Source: Albifimbria verrucaria (lineage: Eukaryota > Ascomycota > Sordariomycetes > Hypocreales > Stachybotryaceae). Taken from it: a DNA stretch of 64,000 nucleotides. The first letter of the stretch is position 1. Each line of letters opens with the position of its first letter. The DNA is taken from assembly GCA_020081605.1 (NCBI GenBank), contig JAHREC010000019.1:682001-746000 (forward strand). The letters are read 5' to 3'. This document shows, piece by piece, positions 22,017-34,795 of the stretch. The notes under the pieces were generated by a model. That model saw only the letters and a list, made by a program, of their open reading frames with translations. It made no database searches and was not told where the DNA came from. The translations under genes and the position numbers were made by a program.

Positions 22017-23280
22017 TTTGATAGTTTGTAGGGCAGCCGATCAACAAATATAGATCGATGCCTCGCACTATCTCTCAAATAATATTGGAAGGGCCTACAT
22101 ATAGTTTTTGTAGTTACAAACAAGCATATGCGGAAGCTGTTCTTCCGGCGGAATGCATCACCCTGGACAGGTTATGGCCATGTGGTACACTGGAGCTGAT
22201 ACCAAATCAACAATTGAGCACCACCTAGAAGACTCCGTATAACAACTTCTAGGTTAACAGGTGCATATTTGAATCGATTGAATGAGACTATAATAGATAT
22301 CAGTTTGCGCATCAGGGACAACATGTTGATACTTCATACGTTAGGCATAGTTCACTCCCGTGCTCAAATTATCTACCAAATAAGAGGCTGCAATATCTCA
22401 ATTAGTGCATCCAATCATCAGTAAGAGGTATTACTTCGCCCTGTTTCCAGAAGCTCGTCACAAAGTCTCGTGGGTATCGCCCAAAAGGAGATGGCCGAAG
22501 ACTCAACTTCTGCATATTTGCCCGAATGTTACGTGTCAGCTGAGGATTCGAAAATTCCAGAGGATTAATGAATGCGCATACGGATATTATGTCGCGCTAT
22601 ATAGTATTTCCCGCTGAAGAATTTCTGCTGGGTATATTTTTGCAGATATATGCTTTTCGAACAGTAAACAAAATGCCCTTCTTCTTTATTGGAGAGAATG
22701 GAAATGCTACCCTGCGCTGTCTTCACTTAGTCTTTATTGGCATCAACAGAATGAGAGATTTTGGCCTTACCAGAGCTTGGGGGCATCTGAAAGGGAACCG
22801 GGATTCCGGTCATTTAAGCCATGACACCCCTGGCTTTCATGTCAGCTTTCTCTATTTGGCACGAATGAAATCTTATTCCGGCCCAATCTGTCCGGATGAA
22901 TGCGCCTGGATAAAGTAGTTGATGTGGCTCATTAGCCATGTGTTACATTGCATATTCGTGATCTGATGATGGCCCACTACGGAGGATTATTGGTTCCAAA
23001 TGGGCCAGGTTATCAATTGATGTCTTGGGCAGTTCAAGGCTATGTTACTCAAATATGGCAACTGGGCTGTTTGATAGTATCCTCAATCAAAATGAGACTT
23101 GGGATGGGCTTATCATGATCACTGTTGTGCAGTTCTTTCCCGGGAATTGCTTCTGTTTCTAGACTATATAAGGAGTGTGGTAAGGAGATATAGATAAAAA
23201 GGGGATACCAAAAAGCCTTCAAGTCTCACTGTTCTCAATTGTATTTTCAGCTGTTCAAACTTATTTGCAGTATGTGACGC
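22017..23280. other. Spacer between the two small secreted paralogues, 1.26 kb
   Basis: Two short plus-strand open frames (22405-22617, 22568-22918) show no family resemblance or signal peptide. A TATA-like tatataagga at about 23165 has no obvious gene on its strand. Confidence 0.5.
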
Positions 23281-23712
23281 TTAGTTTCCAAACTGGACAG
23301 ATCCAATGTGCTGAGTGTAGCACTGAGTATGGCCAGCTGGAACGTTGATGACGTTTCCTCCGTCCTTGGTGGTGCAGTCGGATCGGCTGTAGACGTTCAC
23401 TGTTCGGATTACAGTTAGTTAACGAGAAAAAGTTGCTTCGGTGGTTGGGTAAGGAACTTACGTGGTCGAAGAGCCTCGTTGCTCTCAACTGCCCAGCTAA
23501 GGTAAGGCCCTGGAACGTCTCAATCTTGCAGACGCCCGTTCCATCATCAAAGTAAACTGTGTCCTCGATAAAATCCCTTGGCAGCCACCCTTGCCATAAA
23601 ACTTGACGTAAACGAGGCCAGGGGTCTGACGCTCCTCAATGGCAGCGTTAGGGGCTGCAGAGGCGCCAGCAATGGCAAGAGCGAGGGTAACAAGACCAGT
23701 AGTGAACTGCAT
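23281..23712 (-). CDS. Small secreted cysteine protein, paralogue 2, two apparent one-base deletions
   Basis: The leader MQFTTGLVTLALAIAGASAAP precedes VYVKFYGKGGCQG. After a missing base at 23575-23577 the frame reads DFIEDTVYFDDGTGVCKIET. After a second at 23508-23510 it reads GPYLSWAVESNEALRP, and the intron 23400-23461 joins this to NVYSRSDCTTKDGGNVINVP and QCYTQHIGSVQFGN. Corrected length is about 125 residues with four mature cysteines placed as in the 21576-22016 gene. A TATA-like element (TATAAAG, minus sense) lies about 100 bases upstream at 23813-23819. Function unknown. Confidence 0.8.
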
Positions 23713-25607
23713 TTTGAAAATGGTGACAAGATTGTTCTTAAAATTGATGGTGGACTGGAGTGCTTAAGTTTCTGGGTGATGAGGTTTTGATACTGAGGCA
23801 GAAGACTGGTCTTTATACTTGGATTTTGCGCAGATAACCTGTGATCAGTCCTTCGTGCCAAAATCTTACCAACAAGTTGCCACAGCTGCTCTTGCCACAC
23901 TAGACTGGATTGATGTGAGTCGTGATACGAGAATCAGCGAGGCTGAGGAGACTTTTGTTGGTCACGAATGAAGCTTCAGGAAACATCATCACATGCTCGG
24001 AAAATTCTCACACCCTAGAACATATAAGCCCAGTTCTACCCATTTCACTCTCGTGAATCTTGGCTAATCCTTGTATAATTGTCTGTGTTCAGATGACTCG
24101 GCGAGGTTTACGATTTCTAGGTGAGGCACTGGAGCACTTCGTTATTTTGAAACCGGTCAGCATAGCAAACCAGGTTCTCGGTGTTTGGGGGCCCATACAT
24201 CTACCAATCAAGGAGGTTTCCACCGTATAGGTACCATAAGATGTGATGTCACCGAGGCGCAAGTTGTGAGGACTTACATAGGAGGGGCACTGTTCGCCAG
24301 AATCACGGCTCGGCTTGTTATCCGGGGTGGTCATGCGTGTGTTGTCAGATCCGTGAACGGCAAAAGAGTAAGCCAAAGTTCTATTTACCAGTGATTTCAC
24401 CAACAGGGAATCCTCGCAATGAAAGGACATGTGAGAGCGGAATGAGCGTAATCCAGATTTCATCTACAAAATTGAATGGCTGTTGTTGGACATATTCTAG
24501 TTGTGGTTAGACGGATTACTCAAATGGCATAAGAGAGCGATTCACACTTCTCTTGATGTTACCCTATTCAGTTGCTTATATCTTACATCTCACAACCAAC
24601 ATATCAATGGTCACTGTACCTGTGCTGCCACTTCCGGAATTATAAGTCAGAACACTAAGATTTCGTGGCGTCTGACCATCATCTGACATGGTGGTATTCC
24701 GAAGAGCCCCAGATAGTCCCCATCCAGAGCCGGCTATCCGAGATGCCTGTTTGTGCGACAGTCTCTTTCTCGTGTAGCCATTAATATGACATCTATGAAT
24801 ATTTGTAACAAATGCTGAGGCTGTCGTCGAGCGCTCGATTAAAGTCAAATGATAGACATATGTATCTTCTGAACAATGCAAATCAACTTGGTCTTCTAAC
24901 AACCCGTAGCATCACCAAAACCAAGGAGTGAAGAACCGAAGCACCCCGACGAACACTGTCAGAAAGCTGCCGCTGGGTAATCGATCATGTCTGCGGAGGA
25001 AAGAAGTGCAGATCGAGGTCAGCTCACACAGCTTGATCTCTCGATGCAGGATGGTTCGTCGTCCAGATATCTAGATTGGTAAAAGCCTAGCGTTGTGCTA
25101 CACTCCTTTTGCGAGGGAACGTGAGCATACGCATCCGGATGCCTGGCCCAAAGTGTCTCAGTGTTTGGGTCGCTTGAAGCTAACTCCATCACATGTCGTT
25201 CAGTCTGACATACGAAAATTACAATTGGCTATCTGCAGGACCATCTCATTCTTTAAGGAGGAAATTGCTTCCAATCATGTTAATTATCAAAACAAATTTG
25301 TGTTAGTTGAAGGATTTCTATCCGTGTGCCCCCACACAATGTTTTTCGCCCGAATTTGCATTTGATCAGGCAAGCAACCATCCGGACGCAACGTCAGCCT
25401 GATCTCTTATTTGCTCAAGAATTCTACCAAGAAAGCAGCAGGCTTTTGCTTTATTATTGCAGCCACTGTACTGGCCCTTCTTATCCAAGGAGGGACACAT
25501 GTCGGATATCACTAGTATACATTGAAGCTAAACCAGAACTTATATTCCCATATATAACAAGTTTTGCTTGGGCCACTTCAATAGTTCAACAAACTTTTCC
25601 TCGCCTG
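23713..25607. other. Intergenic spacer, 1.9 kb
   Basis: Several short open frames on both strands lack domains, leaders or codon bias. Nothing convincing is present. Confidence 0.5.
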
Positions 25608-26935
25608 CTAAATGCCCTCGATAGCATCAAACAACTGTCTTGACCAATCCTTTGCATACCAAGTGAGTCTGTCTAGTGTTGCCCAAAAGACACAATAGTA
25701 GGCAAGTATCAATAATGCGTGCTTTCGACGAGCTCCAATATCAGACAAAACACTTTGCTTTGCACGCGGGATCCAGGAAACAATAGCTCCCAACTCAACG
25801 TGAGGCCCTCCAAGAGCAATCAGCTTCGCTGTGGTCTCTAATGAGTCATGACTATCCAGGTAATCATGAGAACTGGCCGAAGGTATATCGGCTGTAAGGA
25901 AATCGCGTAGGGCTTGTAACGCATCCCACGTATCCGGTGGAAGGAAGCTGTGTTCGAGAGAAGCAAATCTATCGCAAGATTATTAGCAAATGCACGATCG
26001 TGAAACAATGGGCTTCCTTACCGTTCCGGCATGTCTGACTCGTTCAGCGGCCAGACACTGTAAACAAGAGGGGCCAATTCGGTTCTTAAGATAGTAGACA
26101 TTAGAGGTGAAAGGGTCACCATGAGACCCCTAAACATGCCAACGAGTTCCATAAAATGCTGTATCGGATCTTCAAGTATCCCGTTCGGGCATCTTCCGGG
26201 CAGAGCCATCATGTGCATCACCATCAGACCTGCAAAGGCAAATAATGCCATGGTGTTCTCTGAGTGATTGGCCTGCAGGGCTGAGCGAAAGCCCTCCGAT
26301 CCTACCGTCTGATGATACGTTGCCAGATTCAGGTATGTCTTACGGTTGTAGGGGAACAGATAGGCTTTGTGGGTGGCAGCAGAAGCTAGGATGCCATGCA
26401 TGATGAAGGAGTGCCGATATCCCTCTCTAGGGATGATGTTGCGCCACACCTGACGAATCTCTGGTTTCAATGACATTGTATCGGCCGTAACGGTGCAATA
26501 ATGGTGCATGAGCTCAAAATCCTTTTCTCGCAGCTCTATATACGACATGGGAGCAATTTGCTCCGCGTATGAGACTCCGGCATGGGCGGGGTCCCAGGCC
26601 CGGATCGGTCGACTACTTCGGTCGACTCCGACCCGGGGCTTGTTGAAGTAAAGATATGCGGCTGCTTAACCTGGGGGCTTGGGTTACTCGCCGGAGAACC
26701 GATGGCGTTCTCAGATAGACTGCATGTGGTTTGGTGACGCTTGCAGTTGAAACAAACCGGATAGGCTTCATCGCACTGCGATAACCTTGCATTAGCTTCA
26801 TTATTAATCGGAGGATGACCATTAAACTCGCTGACAGGAGTATATACAATAGTAAGGCCAAGAATTCCCTACCTTGACTTTGCGTCGCTTGCAGTTGGTG
26901 CAGCCTTTCCGAGACTTTGTATGCGTACGTCGCAT
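25608..26935 (-). CDS. Zn2Cys6 transcription factor, Upc2-like
   Basis: The start at 26933-26935 gives MRRTHTKSRKGCTNCKRRKV; an intron then joins ...KVK to CDEAYPVCFNCKRHQTTC, completing the six-cysteine binuclear zinc cluster. A polar linker follows, one base appears missing at about 26545-26600, and the regulatory domain starts as YIELREKDFELMHHYCTVTA. It continues with VWRNIIPREGYRHSFIMHGI, a segment typical of Upc2-like regulators (DUF3468 type). The last intron is 25969-26020 and the protein ends LTWYAKDWSRQLFDAIEGI. The gene is divergent from the RTA1-type gene, with 665 bases between the starts, so it may regulate that neighbour. Members of this broad group control sterol, drug-response or secondary metabolism, and no target can be inferred here. 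Confidence 0.88.
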
Positions 26936-27600
26936 CGGATGAGATTTACCCTCGCCACCGAGGAGGAACCCGCGTATATATCTTAATCAAGAGCGAGCTA
27001 ATCGGAAACCACACTTCTCACATTGTTCAATATGATTGTGGCTCGGCTGGTTTGCGTGGCATTTGAGTGCAACTCGGATATCACCTTGTTCAACCCGTCC
27101 TGAAGTGCGCCCTGCCTCAGTTTAAATGCGAGGGTTTGACCCATGCGAAGCCGAATCCGCGTAAAACATGACGGAATACGCGGATTCAAGGCACGCTATA
27201 CTCAACTTGGAACCACCCCGGTGGTGATCCTCCATTAACGAAGCTAGAGAAACTCAGACCCCAGCTGTGCGGGTCCAGGATGCTGTATAGAACAGCCAGA
27301 GAGAAGGGTTGGAATGTTCCATACGAACAGGAACCAGCAAATGCGCGGTCCATAGCACCCGGGCTGTGTTAATATACGCGTATTCTCTTAGCATCTACTC
27401 TAGCTTTTGCGAGGGTTATTTGTAGTACTCATGCATGCCAATTACCCCGAGGCCGCGAATCCCATAAGCCTCCCTAATCATTGTCAACGACTACTTTAAA
27501 CCCAACTCTTTCCATCATTTCGTATCAGATGCCATCCAGTATACACGTATAGTCAGGATATACGAGCGGCTTTCATTTGAGGCCGGCAGAGACGTGAAAC
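26936..27600. promoter_or_regulatory. Shared divergent promoter of the Zn2Cys6 regulator and RTA1 gene
   Basis: These 665 bases separate two divergent start codons. There is no gene in it. CGG half sites that Zn2Cys6 proteins bind are present but too short to be informative alone. Confidence 0.5.
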
Positions 27601-28689
27601 ATGGCGAGACCAGCTTGTGTCGCCGACTACGAACATGCGGAATGGTCGTTTTACCGGTTCAAGCCATCCGTCGAGGCCAATGCGATCTTCGTGGTCCTTT
27701 TCGCCCTTTCCACCCTCCTCCATGCATTTCAGATGTGGAAGACGAAGACATGGTACCTCACAGCTCTAGTCATTGGTGGTCTATGTAAGTCCTCCATGTT
27801 CGCATCGCATCGCGTAATGAGCACAGGAAGCTGACGGTCCCCGCCTTCACTCAGGTGAAACAATCGGATATGTCGGACGAGTAATGGGCGCGATGCAAGA
27901 CCCAGGTTGCTGGACATTGGGCCCGTATATTATGCAGTCGTTGCTGATCCTCATCGCCCCGGCGCTGATGGCAGCATCCATCTACATGATACTTGGTCGC
28001 ATTATCTTGTTAACAGATGGAGAACACCATGCTTTGATCAAGCGAAAGTGGCTCACGAAGACCTTTGTTGCCGGAGATGTGTTGTCGCTGCTAATGCAGT
28101 CGTCTGGTGAGTGGGCTTAAGCGTGGCTCAGCAGTAAACTACGAACATCAACTAACTATCCCCAGGTGGTGGAATGATGGCCATTGCCGACCTGTCCAAA
28201 ACCGGCGAGAAGATTGTGGTCGGTGGTTTGTTTGTACAGCTCATTTTCTTCAGCTGCTTCATTGCCGTTGCCGGTTCTCTCCAGTTCCGACTGACTAAGG
28301 CCCCGACGCCTCGATCCAACGACCCCAACGTACGATGGAAGCATTACCTCTTCACTCTGTACTTGGCCGGTACCCTGATCTTGATCCGAAGCATTTTCCG
28401 CGTTGCCGAATTTATCGAGGGCAACAAGGGCGCGCTTATGCGAAAGGAGTTGTATGTTTTTGTATTCGACGGCCTCTTGATGATCGTTTTGATGCTCTGG
28501 ATGAACTGGTTCCACCCTGGCGAGATTGGTCTCTTGCTCCGCGGCGATAGACCTGTCAAGAATGGCTTGGAGCTTATGAAAGTCCCTCGAAATGGAGGGC
28601 GGGATAGAACAGGAACGATGGAGAGCTTACATTCAGACCCGGCCGTTATGGGCGTCACGCATCAGTCAGCACACAAGGATGTCGTCTAG
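27601..28689 (+). CDS. RTA1-like membrane protein (lipid-translocating exporter family)
   Basis: Three exons (27601-27784, 27855-28106, 28166-28689) give an unbroken 319-residue protein. Seven hydrophobic helices can be followed, starting with AIFVVLFALSTLLHAFQMW, and include the RTA1-family segments ETIGYVGRVMG, YIMQSLLILIAPALMAASIY and FVAGDVLSLLMQSSGGGMM. RSIFRVAEFIEGNKG and a last helix before the NWFHPG motif follow. Yeast relatives (Rta1, Rsb1) are linked to resistance to aminocholesterol drugs and sphingoid long-chain bases. The divergent Zn2Cys6 gene is a plausible regulator. No frame break is present. Confidence 0.93.
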
Positions 28690-28851
28690 GGGCGTTTGAG
28701 GAGATTTGTCGAAGCACTTTATGGATTGGCTCGTTTGGGCATAGAAACAGGAACAAGACAGGACCGTCATATAGGGAACGGATAATTAGAACGATTGCCC
28801 TGAGAGGCTTGATATAAATAGATTACGTAGATTTATTGACAACCAAAGCAA

Positions 28852-30449
28852 CTATTTGCTTTCTTTCTCGCTGGGGACGGCCTCCTGTGTCTCGATGCCA
28901 TCGACGGGCTGGCTTAGGATTTTCGGGCCGGTGAAGTTCTTGCGAGCATACACGATGTACCAAATAATCGCAATGGCAGCAAATGCAGCAAACACAACAG
29001 ATGCGTAGTTCATGTTGGAGGAAGCCTCAACCGGCAGCGATGAGGGCATGCAGAAGATGACGACGGAGAAGCAGATCCAGATAATGCAGACAATGTTGAT
29101 GGCATAGCCGAACCGGCCGAGGGAGTAAGGTGAGTTGGCGACGGCTTTGCGACGGCCAAGAAGGTTGAGGAACACGGGCACGCAGTAAGATGTAGACAGG
29201 CAAATGGTCGCCACACCGGTGAAAGATCCGAAAGCCGTGGCGGAGCCGAAAGCGATCAGGCTAAGTAGGCAGTCGACGACAGTAGAGAGGATCAAGGCCC
29301 ACAGTGGCACGTCAAGCTTCTTGTTAACCTTGCTCCAGAGCTTGAACCCGGGAATCGCTCCGTCACGAGCAAAGGCGTACGTGCAACGCGAGGCCGCAGT
29401 CAAGGCACCGATGCCAGCGAAGAACAAGATGCCGAGGATCAGGAAGAGAAGTCCGAAGCCACCAGCAGCAGAACCCGTGACAGTCTTGAAGAGTAGACCA
29501 ATTGGCTGCCCGCTGGGAGCTCCAAGTAGGAGCTCGATATCCGGGAGGACGAAAAGGAGAGGGATCAAGTAGATGACTCCTGTGATACCAGCTGCGAGAA
29601 CGGACATGACCATGGCCTGAGGAACCTGGCGTTCCGGCTGGTCTACCTCTTCGCACATGGCTGCTACCATACCGTAGCCTGTGAGTACATACGCAGCTAG
29701 TTGAGGGTTAGCCATAATTCTCTTCTTCATGTCTCATCGTTGAACATACCTTGAAGGAGTCCCACAAAGAAGGACCACCCACTTGGCCACCCACTGGTCG
29801 ACTCGTAGTGGCTGAAGACATACTTGGCCGAGCGATACGAAGGCGCCATGCTCAACAACGTAACCACAATAATAATCACACTCGCTGCGGTCCAGTAGAT
29901 GCAGAGCTGGTTGATACGATGCAGTTGCGACGACCCGAACGCATTGACCAAAGCGCACACCAACATGACCGCCCAGAAGCACAGCACCGTCTGCCACTCG
30001 TTGGCGACGAAATCCTCGTTAAAGATAGAAATTCCGCTCAGGATCAATTGCGCTCCTGAGAAATTGATGCTCAGCGTCACAGTCCAGTTACCCACGAGCG
30101 TCAACCATCCAGCCACGAACGAAGCCATCGGGCTTTTGGTCAGCATCGCGGACCAGTAGTACACGCCGCCCGACGTCGGGTACGATGCGCAAATCTCAGC
30201 GAGCGAGGCGGCGATGCACAGGGAGATGAGCGAGACGATGACCCAGCCCCAGAGCACGGTGACAGCTTGGCCATTGAGCAGCGACAGCTGCATCGTTGTC
30301 GACAGGCCGAACGGCACGGCCATAATGGCGAATGACAATCCCAGGACACTCATCATGCTGAGAGTGCGAGGCAGCTCACGCTTGTAGCCGAGGCGCTCCA
30401 GCGCCTGGTCGGCGCCGCTGGTTGTGGTGTTGCCTCGACCTTCCTCCAT
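28852..30449 (-). CDS. APC-superfamily amino-acid/GABA/choline permease
   Basis: Two exons (29750-30449 and 28852-29696, intron 29697-29749) give 514 residues with about 12 membrane helices and no frame break. The N terminus ERLGYKRELPRTLSMMSVLG leads into the first helix with FGLSTTMQLSLLNGQA, then ASLAEICASYPTSGGVYYW, a signature of fungal GABA/choline-type permeases (Uga4/Hnm1 group). LTGYGMVAAMCEEVDQPERQ and ALTAASRCTYAFARDGAIPG follow. An in-frame ATG at 30636-30638 would add 63 residues of low-complexity polar sequence; the start at 30449 places the conserved region at the usual distance. The gene converges on the RTA1-type gene, with 162 bases between the stops. Substrate cannot be set from sequence. 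Confidence 0.92.
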
Positions 30450-31963
30450 GTTGAATCGATTTTCGTCCGTGTCTGTTCGTGTTGAGTCTGACGAGGATGG
30501 CAGCACGCGAGCAATGACGCAGGTAGATAAGAGTCCTGAATCAGTGATGCTGCTTGTCTCAACCCTTGTCAATGATGTAAGTGGATTGCGTTGGCGGCTA
30601 GGGGCGCAGATATCGCCGTCTCCTCCTTCCACGCACAATTACAGACACACACTCTCGCAGCTCAAAGGATAGGATGAATCAAAGATCAAGGTCAGCAATC
30701 TGCTTAAGTTTGCGACGAGAAACCAGGCCAAGGCGCGCGGACGACCCCGACGACCCTCCCCGGTCGCGGCCTGGTCTGGACCCAGGCCCAGGGTTTAGTT
30801 GGTCATCTAACATCAATCAGGCTAGGCTACGGCGGTGCTGGAGGCTTGATCAGCCACTGGCCAGGCTACGGAGGGCAAGCTAGCACTGGGACTTGCTGGT
30901 ACGAGTTTCGAAACGTGCCTAAGAAATGGGCCATGCCAAATACCATCGGCAGGGCGAAGCCTGGTGGGTTCCCTTCAATGCACCGTTAGCACATGAGAGC
31001 CGCCCTGACCCCTCAAGCTCCCACATCCCTTTTCCACGACTGATAGTGAGGCCTCACTTGGCACCTGTGATCGGCAAGGGGTAAGATAACCTATCTCCAG
31101 CCCCGTCCCTGCTAGCCTGTTCAACCGCTGAAGCTGCCCTCGTGTGGGGACAAAGATAAGCTCCCAATTGACAGGGAGGGGTCTCAGCTGACTGTCAACG
31201 GCGAGTTGGCACGCGACGATTGACGTCAATCGCGGTCGGAGCCTCGGCTGTGCATGAACTGGTCTCGGTATGTAAGTTGCCAAGACGCTCGACAGCGGCA
31301 CGTAACCTAACCAATCTAGTGTATGTATGTGTGCTTAAATATAATTGCGATGCTTCACATGTTGAATCATTTTGATGTTTGTGCTTGTTTCCAGTTCTGA
31401 GTGTGTGTTGGGCAAAGGTCGATCACAGGTGAAATTACAGTCCAGGGATATCTGTGGCTCTATCACATGCAGCTTACTCGCATTCACATAGCATCCTAAC
31501 CAAGAACTCTACATTCGGCCAACAGTTTCCCACAAGTCAGAGGTAGACAAGAACCCGGTGTTATTCATCATGTAGTCTTTGGCGGTTCTGAGATGCAAAA
31601 TCGACATTCATGCTTGTCGTGTAACCATTTGACAAACACCGGCTGACAAGGCAGAGCTTGTACAACAAGCAGCAAACCCCCTTCCATTTTTCCCCATAAT
31701 CTGGTCTTATCTATCTATGTGAGCACGGCCCCTGTAGGGAGATCGTGTTGGTAGACTAGGGTCACGACGCAATGTGCGCGGAAGAGCCATTCTTTCTCAG
31801 GCTTGTGTCGTATCTTGTTTGTAGAAGCTGTCAGCATCGGTATCCGTGCTAAAATTGTTGTTAGTGTGCTCTCAACGATGCAAGCAATTGAATACGAGCC
31901 TGCAAAATTTGTCCTCTAAACAAGGGGGCAATAGAGGCCTGTTCATAATTAGCCAACCCACAT
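30450..31963. other. Intergenic spacer, 1.5 kb
   Basis: Promoter side of the permease and 3' flank of the next minus-strand gene. The part at 30720-30850 is GC-rich. No gene recognised. Confidence 0.5.
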
Positions 31964-34186
31964 TTACTGGAGAAGTCGCAGTCTATTTCTGACACAGACC
32001 ACGCGCCAATCAGTGTTGCGAGGACTCGTTTCCGTCCCATTAACACATTCTCGGAAAACTAGTTTCTCTTGGTGTGTAGGAGGAGCTTGGATCGCTTCAG
32101 GGTAGGGAGGGCACAGTTGGTTGGAGCATTCTTGCACGATAAGTTTTGACGAGATAGGATGGATGAATATCATGAGACTATCTTCATTCCTGTCCATGTG
32201 GAGGTCCTTTTTAACAGTGTAGTCTTTGAGTCGCAAAGTCCCAGCATTTTGAGAAGCCGCCTTATATCCAGTCGCCAAATCTTCCGCTGCAGATATTGGG
32301 ACAACTCCCATCCCAGCAAGATAGACGTGCTGGCCAACCCAGGATGTGAGCATCGGCGGACCCATCCATATGCGAACAATACCGACAACGATTGCCAAAC
32401 ACCCGATTAACATGTATATAATGGCAGCCAAAAGAATACAACCGGCAGCATCAGAAACTAGACCATGAAAATACGGGTACTCCGAGAGATGCCTCCTTGG
32501 CAAGGCCACCCTCTCAGCGTTTGTGCCGAACGGGCTTTGCGCCTGTGAGGAAGCTTCCGCTGGCCATCATCTAAGCCTCCATAACCCATTGGTATATGTT
32601 CGGGAGACTCGAAAAAGTTACATCTTGTTTGCCATAATGGGTCTTCTCCTTCTTCTGTGGTAACTGCACAGCCTGCAGATGGCAGTTCGGCCATCACAAT
32701 GCGAACGAACGCACTAACTCCATCCAACAGAGCAGGAAGTCTCATGTGCCCGTCTCCATGGTTCTCTATGGGTCGGCTACCCCATCCAGTTTCTTTTTGG
32801 CGGTATCTCGTACGGTAACTCATACCAAGATCAATCCACTTGTGTGGCAATGATGTAGTGTTGAAGCCAAAGGATATCGGCTCACTAGCAAGAGAGAGTA
32901 TCTGGACCTGCTGAAAATCTGTGATCATTCCGCAAGTATGCCCTTGCCCAAAGGAACGACACACCTCAGCTGTTGCGTACCGGACTTCATATGTCACCCT
33001 GCTGAGAACATTCTGAGACATGTCCAATTCTGAATTGGTATACCATTCTCCCAAAGGAGCCCATTGAATCTGCATTTGAGTCGGGTTTCTGACGCGATAA
33101 TCGACTATGCTAGAAGCATTCACAATCCAGTTATCGACCTTGATCCTCTCCCAATCACCCTTGTCATTCGTCATGATGAAGCTGCCTTCCTCTTCAGTCA
33201 TATTGGCCACCAACACCAACTCATACGTGGTGAGAATTCCTGCGCTGAAGCCTTGAGGTTCTTGATCACAAGTCATTTCTCCAACCAGAAATATTGCTTT
33301 AGGCGGCCTTGCAAACACTCCGCCATTTTTTCGTAGTCCCAGTCATCATCCTCATCGCCCATCCAGTGATAGAAACGTCGACCCGTAACCGAGAGGCCAG
33401 GGTAGGAGTCCAAGTTGATAAAAGGGAGTCCTCAAGACGGGTCATGGCTGGAAATGTGCCAGTTGGATCAAAATACGTGTTAATGGGGACAGGCTCGTTG
33501 GAAACCGAAACGCGCGACTGAACAATCCCAAACTTATACCCAATCGAGGCGGCGATGGACATGCAAGTTATAAAGTTCCGCAAAGTAACAAACTGCGCGA
33601 ACCCACGAATCCCATAGGCCACAGGAGCCCTGCTCTGCGTGTTGAGATATCTTGCATAATCAAGACCAGGAGCATCGCAAGCCCGTCGAGTACACCACCA
33701 GTCGAATAAGTGATAATACGCTTCCCGAACCCATACGAAAGCAGCCCGAACCCAACGCCAACAATTGCGAGCCAGGCTTGAATCCCCAGGCGAGCTCCTA
33801 GCTGGAACTCTGCGACATCTTTGGCAATAAATGTCTTGAATGTTATATGGCTCTGATATTTAGCCGTTGCATTCGGCCATCCAGCAATGAAGCCATTTAC
33901 ACCAACAAAAATGAGCACAAGGCCTCCAACGAACAAGGCCAAGAGCGAAAGAGGCCCCAGACGTTCTAGTCGTTCAGCAAAACTAAGACGTTGCATCTTC
34001 TCATCGAGGCTATAACTGAGCTTCTGAAGAGTTCGAACAAAGGAGAGAAACGAAAATTAAGTACAACTAATACCTTCGATACTGGTCGAACAATCGGCAT
34101 GCTACGCCTCCAATACGCGTGGAGTTGTCGCCAGCACCGCTCAGCTCCAGAGCCGAATGTGACACCAAGGCACATTTCTGCAACAT
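31964..34186 (-). CDS. Multi-TM protein of unknown function, large extracellular loop, several apparent deletions
   Basis: A minus-strand locus can be followed from a possible ATG at 34186 through an intron ending near 34020 to KMQRLSFAERLERLGPLSLL. Membrane helices follow (LALFVGGLVLIFVGVNGF, WLAIVGVGFGLLSYGFG, GVLDGLAMLLVLIMQ) and then GIRGFAQFVTLRNF. A long soluble region contains VTYEVRYATAEVCRSFGQGH, QVQILSLASEPISFGFNTTS and FVRIVMAELPSAGCAVTTEE, and a last membrane helix ILLAAIIYMLIGCLAIVVGI precedes a polar tail. The frame changes at about 33640, 33355, 33265 and 32500; all four steps fit missing bases. I know similar uncharacterised proteins in Hypocreales but no function. A decayed partial copy lies at 34.8-35.6 kb. 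N terminus and exact exon borders are uncertain. Confidence 0.6.
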
Positions 34187-34795
34187 GACTGGTTGCTAAA
34201 TCAACTGTGGACGCATAGAGCTGAGCCCCGGCTCGAATAGAAACCTTCTATCTTGGGATTTTAGTACTACCTAGATAATCGAGTTGGGCCAACCCCATAG
34301 CTCAATTCACCCACCAGAGTTGCAATAGTAACCCTACCGTCACATCTGCCTTGAGGCATTCCTGGCGTTCAAACAACCCCTTGAAGATATAAATAACAAC
34401 CTTGACGATATATTCCAACCACTGTTATATACATCATCCCTATTTTCCCATGGCCCTAAATTAACTTAGGCCCCCACTCTGAATTCTAAGACTCGGTGTT
34501 CTTTCAACAATTTTATTATGAGAAACGGAGCCCCCGAAACCAGGTCCAAGTCGAATGGATCAAGCAGCGGGCAAAAGAAGACGCGTTTCCAACTTCGGCC
34601 AAGTAAAAGTCCCTAATTGGCAGGTTCTGACTGTGCATTAGCTCTCGGTACTCTCATGACAAAGTTGAAAGGACTTTGATCAATCTTCGCTAATTCATGG
34701 CATCCCAACTGGTTACATTCTCCTTGGCCCGTGGTGAGCCACAGTCAACAAGTTAGCGTTACTGCACTGAATTTACTGTATCGGGTATGCTGCCC

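Noticed and set aside
12824..28689. Secondary-metabolite or mycoparasitism gene cluster
   Set aside because: Carbohydrate-active enzymes, a regulator and transporters occur together, but there is no backbone synthase and the spacing is wide. Loose neighbourhood is the most that can be said.
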